64,000 nucleotides of DNA, from assembly GCA_963675135.1 (NCBI GenBank), contig OY776124.1, forward strand, positions 23,806,066 to 23,870,065, given 5' to 3'. Positions 1 to 12,200 of this stretch are shown piece by piece. Under the pieces are notes generated by a model. That model ran no database searches. It worked only from the letters and a program-made list of their open reading frames with translations, and had not been told where the DNA came from. The position numbers and the translations under genes are program-made. How positions within the stretch are numbered: position 1 is the stretch's first letter; each line of letters starts with the position of its first letter. The DNA comes from Galeopsis tetrahit (Eukaryota > Streptophyta > Magnoliopsida > Lamiales > Lamiaceae).

Positions 1-355
1 TTTATTAATTTAAAAAAATATTTGCAGCGGAAGTATATATTAAATAATTACAATTTTGAAAACATAACACCAGTCACTCGAAAATAAATAAATTTACTTT
101 AAAGGTAAACTCAATTCGTAATACAATAAAACAGATGTGACTTTTGTAACATATGAACTAGTTAAATCGCAGTTTTAAAATAATAATTAAATAATAATTA
201 ATTCCCTGACACATATCCACCACAGCAACTCCTTTAATCTTTAATCTGAAAAATGTTAATATGATTGGGGTGAGCAAAACAACTAGGTCAGTGGGATTCC
301 CTTTGTCACAGTTAAATATCAATGCAAATAAAATCATACACTCACAAACATGCGT

Positions 356-387
356 ACATAAGTCTTCCATAACATAAGTCTTCCATA
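356..387. repeat. 16-bp direct tandem duplication within the LTR
   Basis: The 16-mer ACATAAGTCTTCCATA occurs twice in a row without mismatch (356-371 and 372-387). It is probably a replication-slippage product. Confidence 0.93.
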
Positions 388-465
388 TATTGACCAATTA
401 AATTGGCCAATCTGTATACGGTGGAGTTGCCCCCAATGATCTTACCATCCCGGACCGTCGTCCCC

Positions 466-559
466 GCTAGCTATAACGACCTTTCCGTCGAAATAACCCA
501 TAATAAGCATAAGCTAGCTATAACGACCTTTCCGTCGAAATAACCCATAATAATCATAA
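466..559. repeat. 47-bp direct tandem duplication within the LTR
   Basis: Two adjacent 47-bp copies (466-512 and 513-559) begin GCTAGCTATAACGACC and differ at one base (AAGCATAA against AATCATAA). They lie in the least AT-rich part of the LTR, downstream of the TATA box on the minus strand. Small duplications like this are common in LTRs and give a marker for identifying sister copies. Confidence 0.93.
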
Positions 560-792
560 ACATAGGATCATGTAGCTAAGCAACAATTAAATTCACAAAT
601 AACATTTAAAGGTGACAAAGTGAATACGTAAGTAAGAAAATCCCACCTCGATTTTTATGTCGTGGATGCAATGAAAATAACTTTAATCCTCTTGGAGTCG
701 ACCTCATGAATTGTGAGTAGAATAAATAAATCTATAATTTTTTGACGTAAGAATATTTGTATGGCGTGTTTTTATTTTACAAATAAGGTCTC

Positions 793-800
793 TATTTATA
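793..800 (-). promoter_or_regulatory. TATA box of the LTR promoter
   Basis: The minus strand reads CCTATAAATAGAGACC, a match to the plant TATA consensus in a context typical of LTR promoters. It lies about 690 bp inside the LTR from its 5' terminus, which would put the U3/R border roughly 25-35 bp further, near 760-770. Because the motif is nearly symmetric, a plus-strand reading TATTTATA is also possible, but orientation agrees with the LTR terminus. Confidence 0.55.
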
Positions 801-1075
801 GGGGAAATAGGTTTTCTTGTGAGAAAAGTTAGGGATTTAATTGACGTAAAAATAAGATTTGATTAGTTAAAATATTTTATTTATATCTTATAGATATTGA
901 TGGAATTTTAGAGATATCTTTCATTTATTCCGTTGAATAATTAATTAAAGAAATTTATAATAATCATTGCAATAATAAGAAAAAGAAAACGCAGAATGAA
1001 TATTCCAGTTTGACGACCATTTTTATAATACATCTTGGGCTCCTAATTAAAATGCAACGGGAATGATATAGGATT

Positions 1076-1093
1076 TAATAATAATAATAATAA
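1076..1093. repeat. (TAA)6 microsatellite
   Basis: Six perfect TAA units lie within the AT-rich U3 part of the LTR. No function is implied. Confidence 0.9.
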
Positions 1094-1479
1094 ATATGAA
1101 ATTAGAATTTGAATCAAGTTTGAAAAGAAGCTTCAATTTTAAATATAGGGAAACAAAAAAAATTTGAAAATACTTTGAGATAATGGAATAAATTTGATTT
1201 AAATATAAATTAAACATTTTGGATAATTATGAATTAATTCAAAATTATTCGTAAAAGTAACGTGAAATCAAAATTTAGGATTTAGACTAGGAAAAGTTAG
1301 AAGTTGTGATTTGGAAAAAAATCTTGATTTTGGAATAAAAATAGGTAACATTTGTAGATGTGATAAGGCAGGCACATAATATATATATTTAATTATTTAA
1401 AAAATCACATAAAATTTTTTATAAAAAAAAAGAAAAGAATATTTAATGCAGATTTTAAATAACTAATTTGAGAATTTTA

Positions 1480-1490
1480 GGGGTGTTACA
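1480..1490 (-). other. LTR 5' terminus (TGTAACACCCC)
   Basis: The plus strand reads GGGGTGTTACA and is followed immediately by satellite sequence. On the minus strand this gives a TG-initiated end, matching the canonical TG...CA boundaries of LTR elements. The exact fit to the satellite break fixes the right end of the insertion. Confidence 0.82.
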
Positions 1491-1495
1491 ACAAC
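1491..1495. other. Putative 5-bp target site duplication, right copy (ACAAC)
   Basis: LTR retrotransposons usually duplicate 4-6 bp of target. The five bases after the LTR terminus are ordinary satellite sequence, found in intact monomers directly after GAAAACA. The matching left copy would lie beyond the window's left edge, so the duplication is inferred and not seen. Confidence 0.4.
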
Positions 1496-1728
1496 CCTAG
1501 AACCAATGTGAATTGGTAATGGTTAACTCTTTTGAACTTAGTGAAACTTTTCAAAAACAGAGAATGAGTGAATCGATGAAAGTGCACTTCCACATTATAG
1601 TGGGTTAAACTATAGAGTTTTTGAGCACTAACGAATGCGATTTTTCGCAAAATAAAGAAAACATAAAGTTTGCTTGGTCACCAAACAATCCTACAAAACA
1701 CTTCATTTTGGTATTTTAGAGGTTAAAT
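1491..1728. repeat. 5'-truncated first monomer, cut by the LTR
   Basis: The array opens at ACAACCCTAG, lacking the first 19 bp of a short-form monomer or 27 bp of a long-form one. The missing piece presumably lies on the far side of the retroelement. Diagnostic bases (GAACTTAGTG, CGATGAAAG, GCGATTTTTCGC, ACCAAACAATCC) place it in the class found again near 38.35, 43.05, 49.07, 52.21 and 57.43 kb. Confidence 0.88.
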
Positions 1729-4025
1729 GACACTATTATAGAAAACAACAACCCTAGAACCAATGTGAATTGGTAATGGTTAACTCTTTTGCAATTAGTG
1801 AAACTTTTCAAAAAGAGAGGATGAGTGAATCGGAGAAAGTGCACGTCCACATTATAGTGGGATAAACTATAGAGTTTTTTAGCACTAACGAATGTGATTT
1901 TCCGCAAAATAAAGAAAACATAAAGTTTGCTTGGTCACCAAGCAATCCTACAAAACACTTCATTTTGGTATTTTAGAGGTTAAATGGCACTATAAACGAG
2001 TTATAGAAAACAACAACCCTAGAACCAATGTGAATTGGTAATGGTTAACTCTTTTGAAATTAGTGAAACTTTTCAAAAACAGAGAATGAGTGAATCGATG
2101 AAAGTGCACTTCCACATTATAGTGGGTTAAACTATAGAGTTTTTGAGCACTAGCGAATGTGATTTTCCGCAAAATAAAGAAAACATAAAGTTTGCTTGGT
2201 CACCAAGCAATCCTACAAAACACTTCATTTTGGTATTTTAGAGGTTAAATGACACTATTATAGAAAACAACAACCCTAGAACCAATGTGAATTGGTAAAT
2301 TGTTAACTCTTTTGCAATTAGTGGAACTTTTCAAAAAGAGAGGATGAGTGAATCGGAGAAAGTGCACTTCCACATTATAGTGGGATAAAACTATAGAGTT
2401 TTTGAGCACTAACGAATGTGATGTTCCGCAAAATAAAGAAAACATAAAGTTTGCTTGGTCACTAAGCAATCCTACAAAACACTTCATTTTGGTATTTTAG
2501 AAGTTAAATGGCACTATTATAGAAAACAACAACCCTAGAACCAATGTGAATTGGTAATGGTTAACTCTTTTGCAATTAGTGAAACTTTTCAAAAAGAGAG
2601 GATGAGTGAATCGGAGAAAGTGCACGTTCACATTATAGTGGGATAAACTATAGATTTTTTTAGCACTAACGAATGTGATTTTCCGCAAAATAAAGAAAAC
2701 ATAAAGTTTGCTTGGTCACCAAGCAATCCTACAAAACACTTCATTTAGGTATTTTAGAGGTTAAATGGCACTATTATAGAAAACAACAACCCTAGAACCA
2801 ATGTGAATTGGTAATGGTTAACTCTTTTGCAATTAGTGAAACTTTTCAAAAAGAGAGGATGAGTGAATCGGAGAAAGTGCACGTTCACATTATAGTGGGA
2901 TAAACTATAGATTTTTTTAGCACTAACGAATGTGATTTTCCGCAAAATAAAGAAAACATAAAGTTTGCTTGGTCTCCAAGCAATCCTACAAAACACTTCA
3001 TTTAGGTATTTTAGAGGTTAAATGGCACTATAAACGAGTTATAGAAAACAACAACCCTAGAACCAATGTGAATTGGTAATGGTTAACTCTTTTGAAATTA
3101 GTGAAACTTTTCAAAAACAGAGAATGAGTGAATCGGAGAAAGTGCACTTCCACATTATAGTGGGTTAAACTATAGAGTTTTTGAGCACTAACGAATGTGA
3201 TTTTCCGCAAAATAAAGAAAACATAAAGTTTGCTTGGTCACCAAGCAATCCTACAAAACACTTCATTTTGGTATTTTAGTGGTTAAATGGCACTATAAAC
3301 GAGTTATAGAAAACAACAACCCTAGAACCAATGTGAATTGGTAATTGTTAACTCTTTTGCAATTAGTGAAACTTTTCAACATGAGAGGACAATTGAATCG
3401 GAAAAAGTGCACTTCCACATTATAGTGGGATAAAACTATAGAGTTTTTTAGCACTAACGAATGTGATTTTCCGCAAAATAAAGAAAACATAAAGTTTGCT
3501 TGGTCACCAAGCAATCCTACAAAACACTTCATTTTGGTATTTTAGAGGTTAAATGGCACTATAAACGAGTTATAGAAAACAACAACCCTAGAACCAATGT
3601 GAATTGGTAATGGTTAACTCTTTTGAAATTAGTGAAACTTTTCAAAAAGAGAGAATGTATGAATCGGAGAAAGTGCACTTCCACATTATAGTGGGATAAA
3701 CTATAGAGTTTTTTAGCACTAACGAATGTGATTTTCCGCAAAATAAAGAAAACATAAAGTTTGCTTGGTCACCAAGCAATCCTACAAAACACTTCATTTT
3801 GGTATTTTAGAGGTTAAATGGCACTATAAACGAGTTATAGAAAACAACAACCCTAGAACCAATGTGAATTGGTAATGGTTAACTCTTTTGCAATTAGTGA
3901 AACTTTTCAAAAAGAGAGAATGTATGAATCGGAGAAAGTGCACTTCCACATTATAGTGGGATAAACTATAGAGTTTTTTAGCACTAACGAATGTGATTTT
4001 CCGCAAAATAAAGAAAACATAAAGT

Positions 4026-4032
4026 TTGACCA
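4026..4032. repeat. 7-bp deletion inside the 19-bp inverted repeat
   Basis: The sequence reads TTTGACCAAGC where intact monomers have TTTGCTTGGTCACCAAGC; seven bases (CTTGGTC) are missing. The right arm remains and the left arm is mostly lost. The colinear monomer at about 59.99 kb is intact, so the deletion is derived. Confidence 0.88.
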
Positions 4033-4601
4033 AGCAATCCTACAAAACACTTCATTTTGGTATTTTAGAGGTTAAATGGCACTATAAACGAGTTATAGAA
4101 AACAACAACCCTAGAACCAATGTGAATTGGTAATGGTTAACTCTTTTGAAATTAGTGAAACTTTTCAAAAACAGAGAATGAGTGAATCGATGAAAGTGCA
4201 CTTCCACATTATAGTGGGTTAAACTATAGAGTTTTTGAGCACTAGCGAATGTGATTTTCCGCAAAATAAAGAAAACATAAAGTTTGCTTGGTCACCAAGC
4301 AATCCTACAAAACACTTCATTTTGGTATTTTAGAGGTTAAATGACACTATTATAGAAAACAACAACCCTAGAACCAATGTGAATTGGTAAATTGTTAACT
4401 CTTTTGCAATTAGTGGAACTTTTCAAAAAGAGAGGATGAGTGAATCGGAGAAAGTGCACTTCCACATTATAGTGGGATAAAACTATAGAGTTTTTGAGCA
4501 CTAACGAATGTGATGTTCCGCAAAATAAAGAAAACATAAAGTTTGCTTGGTCACCAAGCAATCCTACAAAACACTTCATTTTGGTATTTTAGAGGTTAAA
4601 T

Positions 4602-4858
4602 GGCACTATTATAGAAAACAACAACCCTAGAACCAATGTGAATTGGTAATGGTTAACTCTTTTGCAATTAGTGAAACTTTTCAAAAAGAGAGGATGAGTG
4701 AATCGGAGAAAGTGCACGTTCACATTATAGTGGGATAAACTATAGATTTTTTTAGCACTAACGAATGTGATTTTCCGCAAAATAAAGAAAACATAAAGTT
4801 TGCTTGGTCACCAAGCAATCCTACAAAACACTTAATTTAGGTATTTTAGAGGTTAAAT
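4602..4858. repeat. Reference short-form monomer (257 bp)
   Basis: A representative unit of the short form. It lacks 8 bp relative to the long form, so the start reads GGCACTATTATAG. It also shows GTGCACGTTCAC and GATTTTTTTAGC, markers of the class that typically follows the GATGTTCCGC monomer. Confidence 0.95.
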
Positions 4859-5645
4859 GGCACTATTATAGAAAACAACAACCCTAGAACCAATGTGAAT
4901 TGGTAATGGTTAACTCTTTTGCAATTAGTGAAACTTTTCAAAAAGAGAGGATGAGTGAATCGGAGAAAGTGCACGTTCACATTATAGTGGGATAAACTAT
5001 AGATTTTTTTAGCACTAACGAATGTGATTTTCCGCAAAATAAAGAAAACATAAAGTTTGCTTGGTCACCAAGCAATCCTACAAAACACTTCATTTAGGTA
5101 TTTTAGAGGTTAAATGGCACTATAAACGAGTTATAGAAAACAACAACCCTAGAACCAATGTGAATTGGTAATGGTTAACTCTTTTGAAATTAGTGAAACT
5201 TTTCAAAAACAGAGAATGAGTGAATCGATGAAAGTGCACTTCCACATTATAGTGGGTTAAACTATAGAGTTTTTAAGCACTAACGAATGTGATTTTCCGC
5301 AAAATAAAGAAAACATAAAGTTTGCTTGGTCACCAAGCAATCCTACAAAACACTTCATTTAGGTATTTTAGAGGTTAAATGGCACTATAAACGAGTTATA
5401 GAAAACAACAACCCTAGAACCAATGTGAATTGGTAATGGTTAACTCTTTTGCAATTAGTGAAACTTTTCAAAAAGAGAGAATGTATGAATCGGAGAAAGT
5501 GCACTTCCACATTATAGTGGGATAAACTATAGAGTTTTTTAGCACTAACGAATGTGATTTTCCGCAAAATAAAGAAAACATAAAGTTTGCTTGGTCACCA
5601 AGCAATCCTACAAAACACTTCATTTTGGTATTTTAGAGGTTAAAT

Positions 5646-8600
5646 GGCACTATAAACGAGTTATATAAAACAACAACCCTAGAACCAATGTGAATTGGTA
5701 ATGGTTAACTCTTTTGAAATTAGTGAAACTTTTCAAAAACAGAGAATGAGTGAATCGATGAAAGTGCACTTCCACATTATAGTGGGTTAAACTATAGAGT
5801 TTTTGAGCACTAACGAATGCGATTTTCCGCAAAATAAAGAAAACATAAAGTTTGCTTGGTCACCAAGCAATCCTACAAAACACTTCATTTTGGTATTTTA
5901 GAGGTTAAATGACACTATTATAGAAAACAACAACCCTAGAACCAATGTGAATTGGTAATTGTTAACTCTTTTGCAATTAGTGAAACTTTTCAAAAAGAGA
6001 GGATGAGTGAATCGGAGAAAGTGCACTTCCACATTATAGTGGGATAAAACTATAGAGTTTTTGAGCACTAACGAATGTGATTTTCCGCAAAATAAAGAAA
6101 ACATAAAGTTTGCTTGGTCACCAAGCAATCCTACAAAACACTTCATTTTGGTATTTTAGAGGTTAAATGGCACTATTATAGAAAACAACAACCCTAGAAC
6201 CAATGTGAATTGGTAATGGTTAACTCTTTTGCAATTAGTGAAACTTTTCAAAAAGAGAGGATGAGTGAATCGGAGAAAGTGCACGTTCACATTATAGTGG
6301 GATAAACTATAGATTTTTTTAGCACTAACGAATGTGATTTTCCGCAAAATAAAGAAAACATAAAGTTTGCTTGGTCACCAAGCAATCCTACAAAACACTT
6401 CATTTTGGTATTTTAGAGGTTAAATGACACTATTATAGAAAACAACAACCCTAGAACCAATATGATTTGGTAATGGTTAACTCTTTTGCAATTAGTGAAA
6501 CTTTTCAAAAACAGAGAATGAGTGAATCGGAGAAAGTGCACTTCCACATTATAGTGGGATAAACTATAGATTTTTTTAGCACTAACGAATGTGATTTTCC
6601 GCAAAATAAAGAAAACATAAAGTTTTCTTGGTCACCAAGAAATCATACAAAACACTTCATCTTGGTAGTTTTGAGGTTAAATGGCACTATAAACGAGTTA
6701 TAGAAAACAACAACCCTAGAACCAATGTGAATTGGTAATGGTTAACTCTTTTGTAGTTAGTGAAACTTTTCAAAAAGAGAGAATGTGTGAATCGGAGAAA
6801 GTGCACTTCCACATTATAGTGGGATAAACTAGAGTTTTTGAGCACTAACGAATGTGATTTTCCGCAAAATAAAGAAAACATAAAGTTTGCTTGGTCACCA
6901 AGCAATCCTACAAAACACTTCATTTTGGTATTTTAGAGGTTAAATGGCACTATAAACGAGTTATAGAAAACAACAACCCTAGAACCAATGTGAATTGGTA
7001 ATGGTTAACTCTTTTGAAATTAGTGAAACTTTTCAAAAACAGAGAATGAGTGAATCGATGAAAGTGCACTTCCACATTATAGTGGGTTAAACTATAGAGT
7101 TTTTTAGCACTAACGAATGCGATTTTCCGCAAAATAAAGAAAACATAAAGTTTGCTTGGTCACCAAGCAATCCTACAAAACACTTCATTTTGGTATTTTA
7201 GAGGTTAAATGACACTATTATAGAAAACAACAACCCTAGAACCAATGTGAATTGGTAATTGTTAACTCTTTTGCAATTAGTGAAACTTTTCAAAAAGAGA
7301 GGATGAGTGAATCGGAGAAAGTGCACTTCCACATTATAGTGGGATAAAACTATAGAGTTTTTGAGCACTAACGAATGTGATTTTCCGCAAAATAAAGAAA
7401 ACATAAAGTTTGCTTGGTCACCAAGCAATCCTACAAAACACTTCATTTTGGTATTTTAGAGGTTAAATGGCACTATTATAGAAAACAACAACCCTAGAAC
7501 CAATGTGAATTGGTAATGGTTAACTCTTTTGCAATTAGTGAAACTTTTCAAAAAGAGAGGATGAGTGAATCGGAGAAAGTGCACGTTCACATTATAGTGG
7601 GATAAACTATAGATTTTTTTAGCACTAACGAATGTGATTTTCCGCAAAATAAAGAAAACATAAAGTTTGCTTGGTCACCAAGAAATCATACAAAACACTT
7701 CATCTTGGTAGTTTTGAGGTTAAATGGCACTATAAACGAGTTATAGAAAACAACAACCCGAGAACCAATGTGAATTGGTAATGGTTAACTCTTTTGTAGT
7801 TAGTGAAACTTTTCAAAAAGAGAGAATGTGTGAATCGGAGAAAGTGCACTTCCACATTATAGTGGGATAAACTAGAGTTTTTGAGCACTAACGAATGTGA
7901 TTTTCCGCAAAATAAAGAAAACATAAAGTTTGCTTGGTCACCAAGCAATCCTACAAAACACTTCTTTTTGGTATTTTAGAGGTTAAATAGCACTATTATA
8001 GAAAACAACAACCCTAGAACCAATGTGAATTGGTAATGGTTAACTCTTTTGCAATTAGTGAAACTTTTCAAAAAGAGAGGATGAGTGAATCGGAGAAAGT
8101 GCACGTCCACATTATAGTGGGATAAACTATAGATTTTTTTAGCACTAACGAATGTGATTTTCCGCAAAATAAAGAAAACATAAAGTTTGCTTGGTCACCA
8201 AGCAATCCTACAAAACACTTCTTTTAGGTATTTTAGAGGTTAAATGGCACTATAAACGAGTTATAGAAAACAACAACCCTAGAACCAATGTGAATTGGTA
8301 ATGGTTAACTCTTTTGAAATTAGTGAAACTTTTCAAAAACAGAGAATGAGTGAATCGATGAAAGTGCACTTCCACATTATAGTGGGTTAAACTATAGAGT
8401 TTTTGAGCACTGACGAATGCGATTTTTCGCAAAATAAAGAAAACATAAAGTTTGCTTGGTCACCAAGCAATCCTACAAAACACTTCATTTTGGTATTTTA
8501 GAGGTTAAATGGCACTATAAACGAGTTACAGAAAACAACAACCCTAGAACCAATGTGAATTGGTAATGGTTAACTCTTTTGAAATTAGTGAAACTTTTCA

Positions 8601-9034
8601 AAAACAGAGAATGAGTGAATCGATGAAAGTGCACTTCCACATTATAGTGGGTTAAACTATAGAGTTTTTGAGCACTAGCGAATGTGATTTTCCGCAAAAT
8701 AAAGAAAACATAAAGTTTGCTTGGTCACCAAGCAATCCTACAAAACACTTCATTTTGGTATTTTAGAGGTTAAATGACACTATTATAGAAAACAACAACC
8801 CTAGAACCAATGTGAATTGGTAAATTGTTAACTCTTTTGCAATTAGTGGAACTTTTCAAAAATAGAGGATGAGTGAATCGGAGAAAGTGCACTTCCACAT
8901 TATAGTGGGATAAAACTATAGAGTTTTTGAGCACTAACGAATGTGATTTTCCGCAAAATAAAGAAAACATAAAGTTTGCTTGGTCACCAAGCAATCCTAC
9001 AAAACACTTCATTTTGGTATTTTAGAGGTTAAAT
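5646..9034. repeat. 13-monomer segment, repeated at 21598-24986
   Basis: Thirteen monomers keep the same order and spacing at a constant offset of 15,952 bp. Shared markers include AGTTATATAAAAC in the first monomer, AATATGATTTGG and the compensated inverted repeat, and GAGTTACAG. A few differences exist (for example ACCCGAG near 7757 against ACCCTAG near 23709). Its last seven monomers (7469-9297 with one more) also match 10609-12437 and 17405-19233. Confidence 0.82.
6624..6642. repeat. Inverted repeat with compensating changes in both arms
   Basis: This copy reads TTTCTTGGTCACCAAGAAA: G to T in the left arm and C to A in the right arm at the paired position, so all nine pairs are kept. The same form recurs at 15772-15790 and 22576-22594, in copies of the same variant monomer. 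Monomers at about 7.67, 10.81, 17.61 and 23.63 kb have only the right-arm change. Confidence 0.9.
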
Positions 9035-9297
9035 GGCACTATAAACGAGTTATAGAAAACAACAACCCTAGAACCAATGTGAATTGGTAATGGTTAACTC
9101 TTTTGCAATTAGTGAAACTTTTCAAAAAGAGAGGATGAGTGAATCGGAGAAAGCGCACTTCCACATTATAGTGGGATAAACTAGAGTTTTTGAGCACTAA
9201 CGAATGTGATTTTCCGCAAAATAAAGAAAACATAAAGTTTGCTTGGTCACCAAGCAATCCTACAAAACACTTCATTTTGGTATTTTAGAGGTTAAAT

Positions 9298-12200
9298 GGC
9301 ACTATAAACGAGTTATAGAAAACAACAACCCTAGAACCAATGTGAATTGGTAATGGTTAACTCTTTTGAAATTAGTGAAACTTTTCAAAAACAGAGAATG
9401 AGTGAATCGATGAAAGTGCACTTCCACATTATAGTGGGTTAAACTATAGAGTTTTTGAGCACTGACGAATGCGATTTTTCGCAAAATAAAGAAAACATAA
9501 AGTTTGCTTGGTCACCAAGCAATCCTACAAAACACTTCATTTTGGTATTTTAGAGGTTAAATGGCACTATAAACGAGTTATAGAAAACAACAACCCTAGA
9601 ACCAATGTGAATTGGTAATGGTTAACTCTTTTGCAATTAGTGAAACTTTTCAAAAAGGGAGAATGTATGAATCGGAGAAAGTGCACTTCCACATTATAGT
9701 GGGATAAACTATAGAGTTTTTTAGCACTAACGAATGTGATTTTCCGCAAAATAAAGAAAACATAAAGTTTGCTTGGTCACCAAGCAATCCTACAAAACAC
9801 TTCATTTTGGTATTTTAGAGTTTAAATGGCACTATAAACGAGTTATAGAAAACAACAACCCTAGAACCAATGTGAATTGGTAATGGTTAACTCTTTTGAA
9901 ATTAGTGAAACTTTTCAAAAACAGAGAATGAGTGAATCGATGAAAGTGCACTTCCACATTATAGTGGGTTAAACTATAGAGTTTTTGAGCACTAGCGAAT
10001 GTGATTTTCCGCAAAATAAAGAAAATATAAAGTTTGCTTGGTCACCAAGCAATCCTACAAAACACTTCATTTTGGTATTTTAGAGGTTAAATGACACTAT
10101 TATAGAAAACAACAACCCTAGAACCAATGTGAATTGGTAATTGTTAACTCTTTTGCAATTAGTGAAACTTTTCAAAAAGAGAGGATGAGTGAATCGGAGA
10201 AAGTGCACTTCCACATTATAGTGGGATAAAACTATAGAGTTTTTGAGCACTAACGAATGCGATTTTCCGCAAAATAAAGAAAACATAAAGTTTGCTTGGT
10301 CACCAAGCAATCCTACAAAACACTTCATTTTGGTATTTTAGAGGTTAAATGACACTATTATAGAAAACAACAACCCTAGAACCAATATGAATTGGTAATT
10401 GTTAACTCTTTTGCAATTAGTGAAACTTTTCAAAAAGAGAGGATGAGTGAATCGGAGAAAGTGCACTTCCACATTATAGTGGGATAAAACTATAGAGTTT
10501 TTGAGCACTAACGAATGTGATTTTCCGCAAAATAAAGAAAACATAAAGTTTGCTTGGTCACCAAGCAATCCTACAAAACACTTCATTTTGGTATTTTAGA
10601 GGTTAAATGGCACTATTATAGAAAACAACAACCCTAGAACCAATGTGAATTGGTAATGGTTAACTCTTTTGCAATTAGTGAAACTTTTCAAAAAGAGAGG
10701 ATGAGTGAATCGGAGAAAGTGCACGTTCACATTATAGTGGGATAAACTATAGATTTTTTTAGCACTAACGAATGTGATTTTCCGCAAAATAAAGAAAACA
10801 TAAAGTTTGCTTGGTCACCAAGAAATCATACAAAACACTTCATCTTGGTAGTTTTGAGGTTAAATGGCACTATAAACGAGTTATAGAAAACAACAACCCG
10901 AGAACCAATGTGAATTGGTAATGGTTAACTCTTTTGTAGTTAGTGAAACTTTTCAAAAAGAGAGAATGTGTGAATCGGAGAAAGTGCACTTCCACATTAT
11001 AGTGGGATAAACTAGAGTTTTTGAGCACTAACGAATGTGATTTTCCGCAAAATAAAGAAAACATAAAGTTTGCTTGGTCACCAAGCAATCCTACAAAACA
11101 CTTCTTTTTGGTATTTTAGAGGTTAAATAGCACTATTATAGAAAACAACAACCCTAGAACCAATGTGAATTGGTAATGGTTAACTCTTTTGCAATTAGTG
11201 AAACTTTTCAAAAAGAGAGGATGAGTGAATCGGAGAAAGTGCACGTCCACATTATAGTGGGATAAACTATAGATTTTTTTAGCACTAACGAATGTGATTT
11301 TCCGCAAAATAAAGAAAACATAAAGTTTGCTTGGTCACCAAGCAATCCTACAAAACACTTCTTTTAGGTATTTTAGAGGTTAAATGGCACTATAAACGAG
11401 TTATAGAAAACAACAACCCTAGAACCAATGTGAATTGGTAATGGTTAACTCTTTTGAAATTAGTGAAACTTTTCAAAAACAGAGAATGAGTGAATCGATG
11501 AAAGTGCACTTCCACATTATAGTGGGTTAAACTATAGAGTTTTTGAGCACTGACGAATGCGATTTTTCGCAAAATAAAGAAAACATAAAGTTTGCTTGGT
11601 CACCAAGCAATCCTACAAAACACTTCATTTTGGTATTTTAGAGGTTAAATGGCACTATAAACGAGTTACAGAAAACAACAACCCTAGAACCAATGTGAAT
11701 TGGTAATGGTTAACTCTTTTGAAATTAGTGAAACTTTTCAAAAACAGAGAATGAGTGAATCGATGAAAGTGCACTTCCACATTATAGTGGGTTAAACTAT
11801 AGAGTTTTTGAGCACTAGCGAATGTGATTTTCCGCAAAATAAAGAAAACATAAAGTTTGCTTGGTCACCAAGCAATCCTACAAAACACTTCATTTTGGTA
11901 TTTTAGAGGTTAAATGACACTATTATAGAAAACAACAACCCTAGAACCAATGTGAATTGGTAAATTGTTAACTCTTTTGCAATTAGTGGAACTTTTCAAA
12001 AATAGAGGATGAGTGAATCGGAGAAAGTGCACTTCCACATTATAGTGGGATAAAACTATAGAGTTTTTGAGCACTAACGAATGTGATTTTCCGCAAAATA
12101 AAGAAAACATAAAGTTTGCTTGGTCACCAAGCAATCCTACAAAACACTTCATTTTGGTATTTTAGAGGTTAAATGGCACTATAAACGAGTTATAGAAAAC

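Larger units (their letters stand above)
1..1490 (-). mobile_element. Partial long terminal repeat of a plant LTR retrotransposon
   Basis: This stretch has no similarity to the adjacent satellite and ends abruptly where the satellite begins. Read on the minus strand it starts with TGTAACACCCC, a 5' LTR terminus common among plant Ty3/gypsy elements, and has a TATAAATA box about 690 bp downstream. No LTR 3' end, primer-binding site, polypurine tract or gag-pol reading frame is visible, so the LTR continues beyond the left edge and is longer than 1.49 kb. If the element is complete, this is its 5' LTR; a solo LTR is equally possible. The interior is AT-rich with two small tandem duplications and a short TAA run. 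Apart from these I see nothing in 560-1470. Assignment to Ty3/gypsy rests on the terminus style only; the LTR call itself is firmer. Confidence 0.78.
1491..5115. repeat. Proximal HOR block, colinear with 57455-61086
   Basis: Monomer order, class and length match the distal block at a constant offset of 55,964 bp, becoming 55,971 bp after a 7-bp deletion at 4028. Both blocks share CTTAATTTAG (4831 and 60802) where other copies have CTTCATTTAG. Colinearity is lost in the monomer starting at 5116. The block holds two copies of the four-monomer core module. Confidence 0.85.

Noticed and set aside
1..6. AATAAA polyadenylation signal of the LTR on the minus strand
   Set aside because: The hexamer is at the very edge of an AT-rich region with no visible downstream context, so it cannot be told from chance.
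158..397. A 79-codon minus-strand reading frame inside the LTR
   Set aside because: It runs through the 16-bp tandem duplication in AT-rich LTR sequence, has no recognisable domain and is not in a gag-pol position.
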